Below are positions 34,256 through 44,302 of a stretch of 64,000 bases of DNA, one piece after another (the stretch's first letter is position 1; every line of letters starts with the position of its first letter). The position numbers and the translations under genes were made by a program. This stretch comes from CAVUQH01 sp963774445 (GTDB lineage: Bacteria; Myxococcota_A; Polyangia; Haliangiales; Haliangiaceae), in contig CAVZFC010000019.1 in assembly GCA_963774445.1 (NCBI GenBank), positions 1,922,001 through 1,986,000 on the forward strand, written 5' to 3'. The notes under the pieces are model-generated. The model did not search any database and had not been told where the DNA came from. It saw only the letters and a program-made list of their open reading frames with translations.

Positions 34256-36079
34256 ATGCCACCGACCGCTCACGGGGTGTCGATCTCGCTGTGCGCCGAT
34301 CGGCTGCTGTTCTCTCTGCCCGAGCTCGAGCGCCGCGCCCAGCACCGGCCGTCCACGGTCCGGCCGCCGCGCATCTCGCCCCCCGACATCGGCGGGCGGT
34401 TCAAGCTGCGCCCGATGCGCCTGTTCGCCCTGCGCGAGCTGATCGCCATCTCGTGGAAGCTGCGCGCGCAGGCGCGGATCCCGCTGGTGCCGACCACCCT
34501 CAAGAAGGGGCCGTTCTCGATCGAGATCCCGGCGGGCACCGAGCTGGTGATCGACCTCGGCGTCGAGGACGCGCACATCGTCTTCGATCGAGAGCGCACG
34601 CGCGGCGTCATCGAGCCGGCGATCCCGCTGCCGCTGGGGCTCAGCTTCCGCGGCGTCAACATCCGCGAGGACGGCTCGGTGGTCGCCGACGTATCCAAGC
34701 TGCCGATCGACATGGCGTGGATCCGCTTCCGCAAGCTGCGCATCCCGGCGTCGCTCCAGGAGATCAACGCGCTGCTGCAGAAGCGCGAGGAAGCGGCGGC
34801 CGCCGCCGAGGCAGACGACGAGGAGAAGGGCGCGCTGCCGCTGGACTACGCGGCCATGACCGTGGCCGCGCGTGGGCTGGAGCCGCGGCCGGGCGAGCTG
34901 GCGCTGGGCGAGGCCGGCACGGTGGAGCTGCTCGAGGCCACGCGCGTCGACGTCAACTACGCCCCCGACTTCCTGTCGGTGCGCGGCCACCTGGCGGCGC
35001 GCGCCGACCTGTCCGGGTCCGGCTTCCTGGTCAAGAACGCGCGGGTCAACTGCAAGGCCAGCGCCGAGCTGCGGCGCCCGCGGGGCAAGACCAAGGGCAC
35101 CGTGGTCAACGTCCGCTGCGAGCGGATCGCGGCCGACGAGGCGGCGGTCACGCTGCTCGACGGCTCGCTGTTCGAGCTGCGCAACGTCGAGTTCGAGGGC
35201 GTGCAGGTAGAAGCTCGCTCGGTCAACGGCATGACCACCTTCAAGCTCTCCTGCGACGCGGTCCGCGGCCGGCTGGAGAGCGGCATGTTGATGGTCTGGA
35301 TCGGCGATCGCGCCCACGAGCTGCACTTCGGCGAGTTGGACTTCGAGGGCACCCTGTCGGCCAGCAGCGGCGGCTACGAGGTCGACCTCGAGATCCACGG
35401 CGCGGTCCTGCGCATGGCGCCGCTCGACCTGGACCTTGGCGCCGCCGATCTGGAGTTCGCCGAGATCGACGCGCGCGCCAGCGGGCGCCTGCGCATCACC
35501 AACACCGACGGCTTCGACTTCCAGGGGCTCCTGTCGGTCAATGGCGCCCTGGCCGAGGGCTGGCTCTGGTCGGCCGGGCCGCTGGGGGCGCACCTGGTCG
35601 AAGGGACCGAGGCATCGGTCAACGTCACCCGGCTCAAGGCCAAAGAAAGGCTGGAGGCGCTGGCCGGCACCGGCACCGCGAATCTCTGCTTCGCCTCGGG
35701 CAGCATCCCCATCGCCGAAGAGACCCACCTCGGCTTCTCTCGCGGCGCCACCGGAACCCTGGCGATCCACGCGTTCGAGCTGCGATCCGACATGCGCTGG
35801 CCGCGGGTCGAGGCCGGTTTTCAGATGTCGGCGCAGTCCGATGCCATGGTGGTGCAGGGGGCCCTGGAGTTGCCGGCCGGGCGGACCCAGGTCGAGATCG
35901 CCCGCATCGAGGTCGATCCGCGCGGCAGCCTGTCGCTGGGTGAGATCGAGGTCACGCTCGACAGCGACGATCAGCAGCCGGAGGAGAGCGCCGCGCCGGC
36001 GATCGACGAGGCGCTGGAGACCACGGTCGAGGTCGACGAGGAGGCCGCCCAGGCGGGCGGCGGCGAGGTCGAGGCATAG
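34256..36079 (+). CDS. Large beta-rich hypothetical protein
   Basis: A 607-residue protein without signal peptide or membrane helix. From about residue 70 it consists of many short beta strands with repeated patterns such as ARVNCKASAEL, FELRNVEFEGVQVEARS and DLGAADLEFAEIDARASGRL, resembling a long beta-solenoid or AsmA/DUF-type lipid-transport repeat. A charged Ala/Glu segment (about 175-195) splits the N-terminal part, and the C-terminus is acidic. No known family could be named. The start at 34256 is set by the TACCCT hexamer 7 nt upstream. It is followed after 38 bp by a lipoprotein gene with its own leaderless promoter. Confidence 0.75.
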   Translation: MPPTAHGVSISLCADRLLFSLPELERRAQHRPSTVRPPRISPPDIGGRFKLRPMRLFALRELIAISWKLRAQARIPLVPTTLKKGPFSIEIPAGTELVIDLGVEDAHIVFDRERTRGVIEPAIPLPLGLSFRGVNIREDGSVVADVSKLPIDMAWIRFRKLRIPASLQEINALLQKREEAAAAAEADDEEKGALPLDYAAMTVAARGLEPRPGELALGEAGTVELLEATRVDVNYAPDFLSVRGHLAARADLSGSGFLVKNARVNCKASAELRRPRGKTKGTVVNVRCERIAADEAAVTLLDGSLFELRNVEFEGVQVEARSVNGMTTFKLSCDAVRGRLESGMLMVWIGDRAHELHFGELDFEGTLSASSGGYEVDLEIHGAVLRMAPLDLDLGAADLEFAEIDARASGRLRITNTDGFDFQGLLSVNGALAEGWLWSAGPLGAHLVEGTEASVNVTRLKAKERLEALAGTGTANLCFASGSIPIAEETHLGFSRGATGTLAIHAFELRSDMRWPRVEAGFQMSAQSDAMVVQGALELPAGRTQVEIARIEVDPRGSLSLGEIEVTLDSDDQQPEESAAPAIDEALETTVEVDEEAAQAGGGEVEA

Positions 36080-36105
36080 GCGGGCCCGACCGCGGCGGAA
36101 GCGTC

Positions 36106-36111
36106 TATACT
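36106..36111 (+). promoter_or_regulatory. Putative -10 element TATACT of a leaderless promoter
   Basis: It ends 6 nt before the ATG at 36118, identical in sequence and spacing to 19983 and 38766. Confidence 0.5.
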
Positions 36112-36117
36112 CCCCGA

Positions 36118-38148
36118 ATGCGTGCTTTCTCGGCGGCCGTGCTGGCCTCGGCGGTGGTCCTGACCGGCTGCGGTAGCAGCGATCCGGGTGCGGTGGTCTA
36201 CTTCGATCTCGACGGCGCGTTCGACGAGCCGGCGACCTTCTTCGACCACCCGTTTCCGTCGGACCTGCGTCTGACGGCGGACGACCAGCCCGACCTCGAC
36301 GGCTTTCCCAACCCCAAGGCGATCCCGATCCTCGAGGATCTGTTGAAGGTCGCCCGCGATCGGCGGGCCTGGCCGGTGATGCCGGTCGCCTTCTTCCGTT
36401 TCACCGAGGAGCTGGGCGCGCGCACGCCGGGCGACGTCATCCCGGCGACGACCGACGCCTCGGTGCTGCTGATCGACATCGACCCCGACTCGCCCTCGCG
36501 CGGCCAGCTGGTGCCGACCATCGCGTTGACCCTGGTGGTCGACGACTACGTTGGCGAGTTCACGCTGGCAGTGGCGCCGCGTCAGGGCTTCGTACTCGAG
36601 GGCAACCGCAAGTACGCCTTCGTGATCATGCGCAGCCTGGGCGACGCCGACGGCAACCGCCTGGGGGTGGCCAAGCCGATCGCCAGGATGGCGGCGGGCA
36701 AGGTTCCCGACGGCGCCATGGGGGCCGATGCCGCCGCGCTGTTCGCGCCCCTGTGGGAGACCCTGGACGACCTGGGCATCGATCGCCACGAGGTCGCCGC
36801 CGCCACCGTGCTGACCACCGGCGACGTGGTCGCCGACATGTACGACTTGACCGAGAAGGTGCGCGCCAACTGGACCGTCACCATCGACGGGCTGGTGCTC
36901 GATCCCGACGACGGCGACCATTCGCGTTACTGCGAGCTCCTGGCAACGGTCACCTATCCGCAGTTCCAGAAGGGCACGCCGCCGTTCAACAGCGAGGGGC
37001 TGTTCGAGCTCGACGCCGACGGCCTGCCGATCGAGCAGCGGACCGAGGTCGCGCCCGCGGTGATCACCATCCCCAAGGTGCCGATGCCCGACGGCGGCTA
37101 CCCGCTGATGATGTACTTCCACGGCAGCGGCGGGCTTAGCTCGCAGGTGGTCGACCGCGGCAAGCGCAGCACCCCCGGCGGCATGCCGGCCAAGGGCGAG
37201 GGCCCGGCCTACGTGGTCGCCGAGCACGGTCTGGCCGCGGCCTCCAGCGCGCTGCCGCTCAACCCCGAGCGCCTGCCCGGCGCCTCGGACATCGAGTACC
37301 TCAACTTCAGCAACCTGGCCGCCTTCCGCGACACCTTCCGCCAGGGCGTCATCGAGCAGCGGCTGTTCCTCGACGCGCTGCTGAAGCTGCAGATCGATCC
37401 GGCGACCCTGGGCAGCTGCGTCGGGCCGACGCTGCCGGCAAACGCCACCACGTTCCACTTCGATCCGGACAAGGTGGTCGCCCTGGGCCAGTCGATGGGT
37501 GGCATGTACACCAACCTGATCTCGCCGGTCGAGCCGCGCATCAAGGCGTCGGTGCCGACCGGGGCGGGCGGTTTCTGGCACTACTTCATCCTTCACACCA
37601 CGCTCATCGACGGCGCCCGCTCGCTGCTGGCGATCATCCTCGGCACGCCCGAGCCGGACCTCAACTTCATGCACCCGGGGCTGCAGCTGGCGGCGATGGG
37701 CTGGGAGCCGTCCGAGCCGGTCGTCTACATGCCGCGCCTCGGCAGGCGCCCACTGCCCGGCCACCCGGTGCGTCCGATCTACGAGCCGGTGGGCAAGGGC
37801 GACGAGTACTTCCCGACCACGCTGTACGACGCGGTGGCGCTGTCCTACGGCCACCAGGAGGCGGGCAACATCATCTGGCAGAGCATGCAGGACGCGCTGG
37901 CCCTGGAGGGGCTGGACGGCATCGCCCCGTACCCGGTCACCGACAACCTGACCTCGGAGGCGGGCGGCACCTACACCGGCACCGTGGTCCAGTACGAGGG
38001 CGACGGCATCGACGACCCGCATGTCATCTTCGTCCAGCTCGACGACGTGAAATACCAATACGGCTGTTTCCTCGCCACCTTCCTGGCCACCGGGCACGCC
38101 ACCGTGCCGGCACCGGCGGCCCTGGGCACGCCCTGCCCGACGCCCTGA
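36118..38148 (+). CDS. Lipoprotein with alpha/beta-hydrolase fold
   Basis: A 676-residue lipoprotein (lipobox LTGC at residues 16-19). The central and C-terminal parts have the alpha/beta-hydrolase signature: YPLMMYFHGSGGL supplies the oxyanion strand, and VALGQSMGGMYTN (about residue 458) is the nucleophile elbow GxSxG. A His near YGHQEAG or HVIFVQ may complete the triad. The N-terminal ~250 residues resemble those of large bacterial lipoproteins of unknown function, with FDHPFPSDLR. It is probably a cell-surface or periplasmic esterase-like protein; the substrate is unknown. A short hairpin (AACCCC-N4-GGGGTT, 38161-38176) lies just after its stop codon. Confidence 0.82.
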   Translation: MRAFSAAVLASAVVLTGCGSSDPGAVVYFDLDGAFDEPATFFDHPFPSDLRLTADDQPDLDGFPNPKAIPILEDLLKVARDRRAWPVMPVAFFRFTEELGARTPGDVIPATTDASVLLIDIDPDSPSRGQLVPTIALTLVVDDYVGEFTLAVAPRQGFVLEGNRKYAFVIMRSLGDADGNRLGVAKPIARMAAGKVPDGAMGADAAALFAPLWETLDDLGIDRHEVAAATVLTTGDVVADMYDLTEKVRANWTVTIDGLVLDPDDGDHSRYCELLATVTYPQFQKGTPPFNSEGLFELDADGLPIEQRTEVAPAVITIPKVPMPDGGYPLMMYFHGSGGLSSQVVDRGKRSTPGGMPAKGEGPAYVVAEHGLAAASSALPLNPERLPGASDIEYLNFSNLAAFRDTFRQGVIEQRLFLDALLKLQIDPATLGSCVGPTLPANATTFHFDPDKVVALGQSMGGMYTNLISPVEPRIKASVPTGAGGFWHYFILHTTLIDGARSLLAIILGTPEPDLNFMHPGLQLAAMGWEPSEPVVYMPRLGRRPLPGHPVRPIYEPVGKGDEYFPTTLYDAVALSYGHQEAGNIIWQSMQDALALEGLDGIAPYPVTDNLTSEAGGTYTGTVVQYEGDGIDDPHVIFVQLDDVKYQYGCFLATFLATGHATVPAPAALGTPCPTP

Positions 38149-38192
38149 CGTTTTCCGTTTAACCCCCGCCGGGGTTCGCGGGTCCGTACGTC

Positions 38193-38672
38193 ATGAAGCA
38201 CATGACCTCCCTCCTCGGAATCCTCCTCGCCGTCTCGGTCTCGGCCCCCGCCTTTGCCCGCGGCCCGAACGGCACCCCCGCCAACCATCCCACCAAAGCT
38301 CAGATCCTCAAGAAGTACGACAAGGACGGCAACGGCAAGCTCGACCCGGTCGAGCGCCAGGCCCTGCGCAAGGAACGCATCGCAAAACGCGCGAATCGCA
38401 AGGCGGAACGCCGCGCCGCGATGCTGAAGAAGTACGACACCAACGGTGACGGCACGATCGGCCCGGCCGAGAAGGCCAAGCTGAAGGCCGACCGCCAGGC
38501 GATGCAGACCCAGCGCCGGGCCAAGATGTTCGCCACCATCGACACCAACAACGACGGCGTCATCAGCAAGGCCGAGTTCATGCAGGCCAAGCCGGGCAAG
38601 ATGATGCGCCACAAGCGCGGCAGTCATCGCGGCGGTCATCGCGGTGGCCCGCGCGGCGGCGGCAACCGCTAG
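38193..38672 (+). CDS. Secreted EF-hand calcium-binding protein
   Basis: A 159-residue protein with a signal peptide (residues 1-22, ending PAFA) and three EF-hand loops: DKDGNGKLDPVE, DTNGDGTIGPAE and DTNNDGVISKAE. The linkers are very basic (Arg/Lys-rich), and the C-terminus is HRGG-repeat-like and Gly/Arg-rich. It is likely a periplasmic or extracellular calcium-binding protein. A strong terminator follows at 38697, so it probably forms its own transcription unit or ends the one before. Confidence 0.88.
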   Translation: MKHMTSLLGILLAVSVSAPAFARGPNGTPANHPTKAQILKKYDKDGNGKLDPVERQALRKERIAKRANRKAERRAAMLKKYDTNGDGTIGPAEKAKLKADRQAMQTQRRAKMFATIDTNNDGVISKAEFMQAKPGKMMRHKRGSHRGGHRGGPRGGGNR

Positions 38673-38696
38673 ACCTCGACCCGACCTTCCTCCTCC

Positions 38697-38726
38697 GGGG
38701 CGCGCCCACGCGGCGCGCCCCGTTTT
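38697..38726 (+). terminator. Rho-independent terminator
   Basis: A perfect 10-bp GC stem (GGGGCGCGCC / GGCGCGCCCC) with a 5-nt loop is followed by GTTTTG. It lies 25 bp after the EF-hand gene stop codon. Confidence 0.8.
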
Positions 38727-38765
38727 GCGACGTACCCGGTCGGGCGCCTCGCGCGGTCGGGCCGC

Positions 38766-38771
38766 TATACT
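38766..38771 (+). promoter_or_regulatory. Putative -10 element TATACT of a leaderless promoter
   Basis: It ends 6 nt before the ATG at 38778; no Shine-Dalgarno. Confidence 0.5.
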
Positions 38772-38777
38772 GATGGG

Positions 38778-39267
38778 ATGACGACGTTGGCCGAATTTCG
38801 CCAGCTTCGCGCCCGCGGCGAGGTCGAAGCGTACCTCGAGCGGGCGCGCACCCACGCACAGGCGCACTCGGCCGACGTCGACGCAGATCGAGGCCGCCTA
38901 CGCCTGTGATCGGTACGGCTCGGAGGAGGACGCGAGCGGCTACTACGACGCGGCCTGGAAGCTCGGCGTGCCGCGCGACGGACGCGAGCGCTTCCTCGTC
39001 GGATATGGGTTGACGCTCCGCAACGTCGGGCGCGTCAGCGAGGCGGTCGCGCTGCTTCGCGAGGCGGCGCGCGAGCGTCCCGACTATCCTGCCTTGCGGG
39101 TCTTTCTGGCGCTCGCGCTGAACAGCAACGGCGCGCACGGCGAGGCGCTGGCTACGATGATCGACGTCGTGCTCACCGGCGATGGCGCCGCGGCGCTGGA
39201 TGGGTACGACCGAGCGCTTCGCTACTATCGCGACGAGCTCGTCGCGGCGGGACGGGAGCCGCGTTAG
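38778..39267 (+). CDS. Small TPR-like hypothetical protein (one frame break)
   Basis: The ATG at 38778 starts MTTLAEFRQLRARGEVEAYL; the frame then breaks near 38878-38883. Removing one base from ACGTCGACGCAG continues QIEAAYACDRYGSEEDA and then the phase ending VAAGREPR at 39267 (162 residues). The sequence shows helix pairs with TPR-like spacing (YYDAAWKLGV, LVGYGLTLRNVGRVSEAVALL, YPALRVFLALALNSNGAHGEAL). It is probably a cytoplasmic protein-interaction module; function unknown. The later portion alone has an internal start at 38968 but would lack the first repeat. Confidence 0.65.
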
Positions 39268-39419
39268 CCCATCCAGTCGTGATCGCGCTTGCCGTGGCAA
39301 GCGGTCACGAGCAGCGCGAGCCCGAGGCAACCCCCGACAGTTTCAGCGATTCGCACGGCGGCAGTCTAGCCCGGCCGGGTTTGCCGCGAAACCGCCATGC
39401 GGCCCCGGGCGCGACGCGA

Positions 39420-39425
39420 TACCCT
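39420..39425 (+). promoter_or_regulatory. Putative -10 element TACCCT of a leaderless promoter
   Basis: It ends 7 nt before the ATG at 39433; no Shine-Dalgarno. Confidence 0.4.
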
Positions 39426-39432
39426 GCCGGCC

Positions 39433-40572
39433 ATGGCAGACGACCCGCGCACGGTGCCGACCTCGGGGCTGGTCTGGGCGACCCGGATGGCGCCTCTGTT
39501 CGGCGCGATGATGCCCAGGCTCTACCGGCCGTTCGCCCGCCGCCCGCCGCGGTGGTCGCCGCGGATCGACGTCGACCACTGGACCGCGGTGGCCGATGGC
39601 CGCCACAACCTGACCACCGACATGCTCTACTGGCGCGATCGCTTCTGGCTCGTGCACGCGTCGTCGCCGTGGCACCTGGCCAGCACCAAGAGCCGCCTGG
39701 TGCTGTGGTCGTCGCCCGACGCCAGGGAGTGGCAGCGCGAGGCCGATTTCGGCCTGCCCGGGCGCGACATCCGCGATCCCAAGCTGGCGGTCGTCGCCGA
39801 TCGGCTGTTCCTGTACGTCTTGCGCAACGCTGGTTTCGTCGCCGAGCCCGGCGGCACCTCGTTCGCCGTGTCCGACGACGGGCGGACGTTCACCGACCTG
39901 GTGCCGTGCGGACCGGAGGGCTGGCTGTTCTGGCGGCCCAAGCCGGGACCGGACGGCCGCTGGTACGTGCCCGCCTACTGGCGCGCGCACGGCAAGTCGA
40001 TCCTTCTGGCCAGCGACGACGGCGAGCGCTGGAGCGAAGTGTCGGTCATCCACGAGGGCGCGCACAACGACGAGACCGACCTCGAGTTCACCGCCGACGG
40101 CCGCGCCCTGGTGACCGCGCGCCTGGAAGGCAGCGGCAACCCGCTGGGCGACGACCGCGCCTGCACCCTGATCGCGGTGGCCGAGGCGCCCTACACCGAC
40201 TGGCAAATGGCGCGGTCCGAGACCACCCGCCTGGACGGTCCCAACCTGTTCTCCCACGATGGTTGCATCTACGCCGCCGGCCGCCACCACCCGCTCGGCA
40301 GCGGTCCGCTCGACCGCCGGGGCGGCTTCTTCGGCGCCGGCAAGCGCACAGCGCTCTACCGCGTTACCGACGACAGCCTGCATCACCTGATCGATCTGCC
40401 CAGCGCCGGCGACACCGGCTATCCCGGCGTGGTCGTCCGCGGCGACGAGCTGACCGTCTGCTACTACACCAACGCGCTCCATTCGGATCCGCCGTGGCTC
40501 GTCGGCATGTGCCTGCCCAGCGAGATTCGCATCGCCCGCCTGTCGCTGGCCGCGCTCGCTGCTCTCGGCTGA
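39433..40572 (+). CDS. Beta-propeller-like hypothetical protein (sialidase/glycosidase-type repeats)
   Basis: A 379-residue protein rich in Trp and short beta blades: WTAVADGRHNLTTDMLYWRD, RLVLWSSPDAREWQREA, SFAVSDDGRTFTDL and ILLASDDGERWSEV. The Ser-x-Asp-x-Gly-x-x-Trp pattern is the Asp-box seen in sialidases and other propellers. There is no signal peptide (the N-terminal region is basic) and no obvious catalytic triad. It could be a glycosidase-like or binding propeller. It converges with the dehydratase gene, with 8 bp between. Confidence 0.72.
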   Translation: MADDPRTVPTSGLVWATRMAPLFGAMMPRLYRPFARRPPRWSPRIDVDHWTAVADGRHNLTTDMLYWRDRFWLVHASSPWHLASTKSRLVLWSSPDAREWQREADFGLPGRDIRDPKLAVVADRLFLYVLRNAGFVAEPGGTSFAVSDDGRTFTDLVPCGPEGWLFWRPKPGPDGRWYVPAYWRAHGKSILLASDDGERWSEVSVIHEGAHNDETDLEFTADGRALVTARLEGSGNPLGDDRACTLIAVAEAPYTDWQMARSETTRLDGPNLFSHDGCIYAAGRHHPLGSGPLDRRGGFFGAGKRTALYRVTDDSLHHLIDLPSAGDTGYPGVVVRGDELTVCYYTNALHSDPPWLVGMCLPSEIRIARLSLAALAALG

Positions 40573-40580
40573 GCAGACTG

Positions 40581-41543
<963 letters not shown>

Positions 41544-41544
41544 G

Positions 41545-42916
41545 TCAGACCTCCTTGCCCACGGTCGCCCAGCGGCCGCGCTTGTACGCGATGGTCACCA
41601 TGGCCGACTTGACCACGAACGACAGGGGAAAGGCGACCCACACACCGAAGGCGCCGAGGCCGAAGCCGAAGCCCAGGATCGCCGACAGGGGAATCTGGAA
41701 GGCCAGCGTGCCGACCATGTTGATGCGCAGGCTGGTCTGGGTGGCGCCGGCGCCCTGAAGCAGGCCGATCAGCGCGATCTGGATGCCGACGATCGGCATG
41801 CCGTAGCCGAGCAGACGCATCCACTCGACCGCGTAGCCCTCGAGGGAGCTGCCCGACGGCACGTTGAACAGGCTCACGATCGGATAGGCGTTGGCCACGA
41901 TGGTGATCGCCAGGACGCTCATGATCGCCGTGCACAGGAGGATCGATGCTCGGGCGATCTGCCGCGCCTGTTGGGGATCGCGGGCGCCCAGGGCGTTGCC
42001 GACCAGGGCGCCGGTCGCCTGCGACACGCTGAGCCCGGGCACGAACGCCAGCGCCTGGATGCGCAGGCCGATGCCGTGAGCGGCGACCGCGGCGTCGTCG
42101 ATTCGCCCCAGCATGCCGATGATCGACAGGAAGGCGGCGTTGAGGATGGTCATGTCGAGCGCCGCCGGCCAGCCGATGCGAACCAGCGTGCGCGCCAGCA
42201 CGCCGTCGATCTTCTCCCGCGCCAGCGGCACGGTCAGGCCATCCACCGCGCCGCGGCGGAGCAGGATGATCATCATGCTGATGTTGAAGGCGTAGGCGAC
42301 GATGGTGCCGATGGCGGCGCCGCGCACGCCCATGGCCGGCATGCCCCAGTTGCCCAGGATCAGCGTGTAGTCGAGGAAGACGTTGATCGCGTTGGCCGCC
42401 AGCGCGATCATGAACGGCAGCCGGGTGTTGCCCACGCCGCGCAGCACGCCGCCGTAGAGAATGGTCAGGTAGTAGAAGACCGTGCAGGCCAAGAGCGGCC
42501 GCAGATAGGCCAGGCCGACCTCGAGGGTCTCGCCCGAGGCGCCCAGCGTGCGCAGCATCAGCGGTGCCAGGAGGTTGCCGACCACGGCGACGCCGATGCT
42601 GAGGAGCACCGTCAGCTGGGTCGACTGGATCAACACGTGGTTGACCCGCTTCTGGTCGCCGGCGCCGTACGACCGGGCGACCAGCGCGATGGTACCCACG
42701 GTCAGGCCCATCATCGCGACCATCAGCAGGAAGACCAGCTGCGTCGAATAGCCGAGCGCGGCCAGGGCGACGCTCGAGTTGGGCAGGCGCCCGCACATCA
42801 CCGTGTTGAACCGCCAGGGTCAGCACGTTGAGCACGTTGAGCCCGATGATCGGCCACGCCAACGAGAACAGGCGCCGGACGACTACTGACTGCGGCTGCT
42901 CCACGGAGCCCGCCAC
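41545..42916 (-). CDS. MATE-family multidrug/cation efflux protein (one frame break)
   Basis: Polytopic transporter with twelve helices, for example TQLVFLLMVAMMGLTVGTIALVARSYGAGD and VGNLLAPLMLRTLGAS; the segment GLTVGTIALVARSYGAGD is typical of MATE antiporters. The first ~38 residues (VVVRRLFSLAWPIIGLNVLN) are in another phase: the coding strand GCGGTTCAACACGG at 42805-42811 has one base too many, and its removal gives AVNTVMCGRLPNSS. The full length is 456 residues. The start is GTG 42916 or GTG 42904; the second lies 10 nt after a TAGAGT hexamer. Substrate unknown; these use Na+ or H+ gradients to export cationic compounds. Confidence 0.87.
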
Positions 42917-42920
42917 TCTA

Positions 42921-42935
42921 GCAGGTCGAACCTGC
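42921..42935. promoter_or_regulatory. Perfect palindrome GCAGGT-CGA-ACCTGC, possible operator
   Basis: Its 6-bp arms lie immediately upstream of the TAGAGT hexamer of the MATE gene, where a repressor would block the spacer. It is 20-odd bp downstream of the hydroxylase stop codon, so a terminator hairpin is the alternative, but no T-run follows. Confidence 0.45.
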
Positions 42936-42960
42936 GCCGGCGACTAGCCCAATGGCCGGA

Positions 42961-43536
42961 TCAGGCGCGGGCGCGGTCGCCCTTGCGGGCGATCGTGTAG
43001 TCGGACGCGTACTCGGGCCAGACCTCGCCGGTGGTCGGGTCGACCAGCCAGTCCATGGCGTGGCGCTCGGGGACGCGGACCACGCCGGGATGGCGATAGG
43101 TGCCGAAGACCAGGTCCCAGATCGGCGAGGTCACCCCGTGGTTGGTCTTGGGGCTGGAGAAGTGGTGGAAGAAGTGGTGGCGCCTGGCCCAGCGACCGTA
43201 CGGCCCGCGCGGGGCGTGGGTGTGGCAGCGGCGGTGCAGCACCTCGTACGAGACGTAGGTGCCGAGGAAGGCGACCGTGAAGACGATTCCCAGCAGCGGG
43301 CCGGCGATCCACAGCGCCAGCGGCGCCGCCAGCACGGTGGCGACCGCGGCGACCCGCGCCTTCTTGCTGGTCGGTGCGAAGTAGCGGCCGTCGCGGTGAT
43401 GGGCCAGGTGCTGGCGCGAGAACTCGTTGCGCCCGCGGCCCAGGTGGCCGACCCAGTTGTGGATTGCGTACTCGGAAAACGACCAGGCAAAGGCGCCGGC
43501 AACGGCGCTGGCAACAAGGTAGAGCAACATCGTCAT
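42961..43536 (-). CDS. Fatty acid hydroxylase-superfamily membrane protein
   Basis: A 191-residue membrane protein with four hydrophobic segments and His-box motifs HNWVGH, HLAHH and RRHHFFHH plus an HTH pair, characteristic of the sterol desaturase/fatty acid hydroxylase superfamily, in which the histidines bind a di-iron centre. It would insert a hydroxyl or modify a lipid or carotenoid. The start at 43536 forms an ATGA overlap with the TetR gene, so the pair is a TetR-hydroxylase operon. A longer upstream frame is antisense to the TetR gene and is rejected. Confidence 0.85.
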   Translation of the reverse strand: MTMLLYLVASAVAGAFAWSFSEYAIHNWVGHLGRGRNEFSRQHLAHHRDGRYFAPTSKKARVAAVATVLAAPLALWIAGPLLGIVFTVAFLGTYVSYEVLHRRCHTHAPRGPYGRWARRHHFFHHFSSPKTNHGVTSPIWDLVFGTYRHPGVVRVPERHAMDWLVDPTTGEVWPEYASDYTIARKGDRARA

Positions 43537-44228
43537 TCGTCCTCGGGGAGAGAAGCAACGGCTCGCTCGACGGCGGCCGGGTCGGCACCCCAGCCGATCA
43601 GCAGCGATCGGTAGAGCCCTCGGCCGATGGCGCGCGGATCGAAGTGGACCGGGTCGAAACGGCGCATCTTGTCGAGCTGGCTGGCACCCTGCAGGGCGGT
43701 CCACATCATCAGGGTGCGCGCGGCGGCGTCGCCCGGCAACAGCGCGCCGGCGGCGGCGGCGCGGTCGATCGCGCCGCCGGCAAACGCCAGCAGCGCGGCG
43801 AACTTGGGGGCGGTGATTGCGACCTCGTCGTCCGGTACCAGGTTGCGCGGATCGGCGAGCATGAAGTTGATCAGCCGGACGTGCTCGGGCTGCTCGGACA
43901 GCATCGCCAGGTAGCCGTCGGCCAGCGCGACCACGGCGCCCAGCTCGTCGCCGGTGTGGCTCTCGAGCCGCGCGATCAGCCCGTCGTGCAGGGAGCCGAT
44001 GGCGTGCCGCTGCATCTCGGCCAGCAGCACATCCTTGGACGGGAAGTAGCGGTAGAGCGCGCCGGCCGTGTAGTCGAGCTCCTCGGCCAGACGAGTCACG
44101 GTCAGCCGATCGAGCCCCTCCTCGGCGGCCAGGCGCATGGCCACCGTCAGGATGTGCGCCCGCCGGGCCGCCCGTTTGCGGGCGACGCGCGGCGACGGCG
44201 TCGACTGGGTTTCGTGATGCACGAACAT
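43533..44228 (-). CDS. TetR/AcrR-family transcriptional regulator
   Basis: A 231-residue repressor with the helix-turn-helix TVTRLAEELDYTAGALYRYFPSKDVLL (about residues 42-68). The C-terminal domain resembles those of lipid-responsive members. It is the first gene of an operon with the fatty acid hydroxylase gene. A palindrome (GTAAA-N5-TTTAC) lies 3 bp upstream of the ATG, consistent with autoregulation. The AT-rich patch here is unlike the rest of this G+C-rich window. It is divergent from the lipoprotein at 44303. Confidence 0.9.
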   Translation of the reverse strand: MFVHHETQSTPSPRVARKRAARRAHILTVAMRLAAEEGLDRLTVTRLAEELDYTAGALYRYFPSKDVLLAEMQRHAIGSLHDGLIARLESHTGDELGAVVALADGYLAMLSEQPEHVRLINFMLADPRNLVPDDEVAITAPKFAALLAFAGGAIDRAAAAGALLPGDAAARTLMMWTALQGASQLDKMRRFDPVHFDPRAIGRGLYRSLLIGWGADPAAVERAVASLPEDE

Positions 44229-44231
44229 TTT

Positions 44232-44246
44232 GTAAACCTGTTTTAC
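44232..44246. promoter_or_regulatory. Inverted repeat GTAAA-N5-TTTAC, probable TetR operator
   Basis: Flanked by additional A/T symmetry (TTTT and GAAA), it lies directly before the ATG at 44228 and about 57 bp before the divergent lipoprotein start. Confidence 0.55.
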
Positions 44247-44289
44247 GAAATCGTCCAGCGATTTCTCACCCTATGCACCGAGTTGGCGC

Positions 44290-44295
44290 TAACAT
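44290..44295 (+). promoter_or_regulatory. Putative -10 element TAACAT of a leaderless promoter
   Basis: It ends 7 nt before the ATG at 44303. Confidence 0.4.
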
Positions 44296-44302
44296 CTGGA
44301 TA

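Noticed and set aside
42921..42950. tRNA T-arm-like GGTTCGACC on the minus strand
   Set aside because: No acceptor, D-arm or anticodon stem fits around it; it is only the centre of a palindrome.
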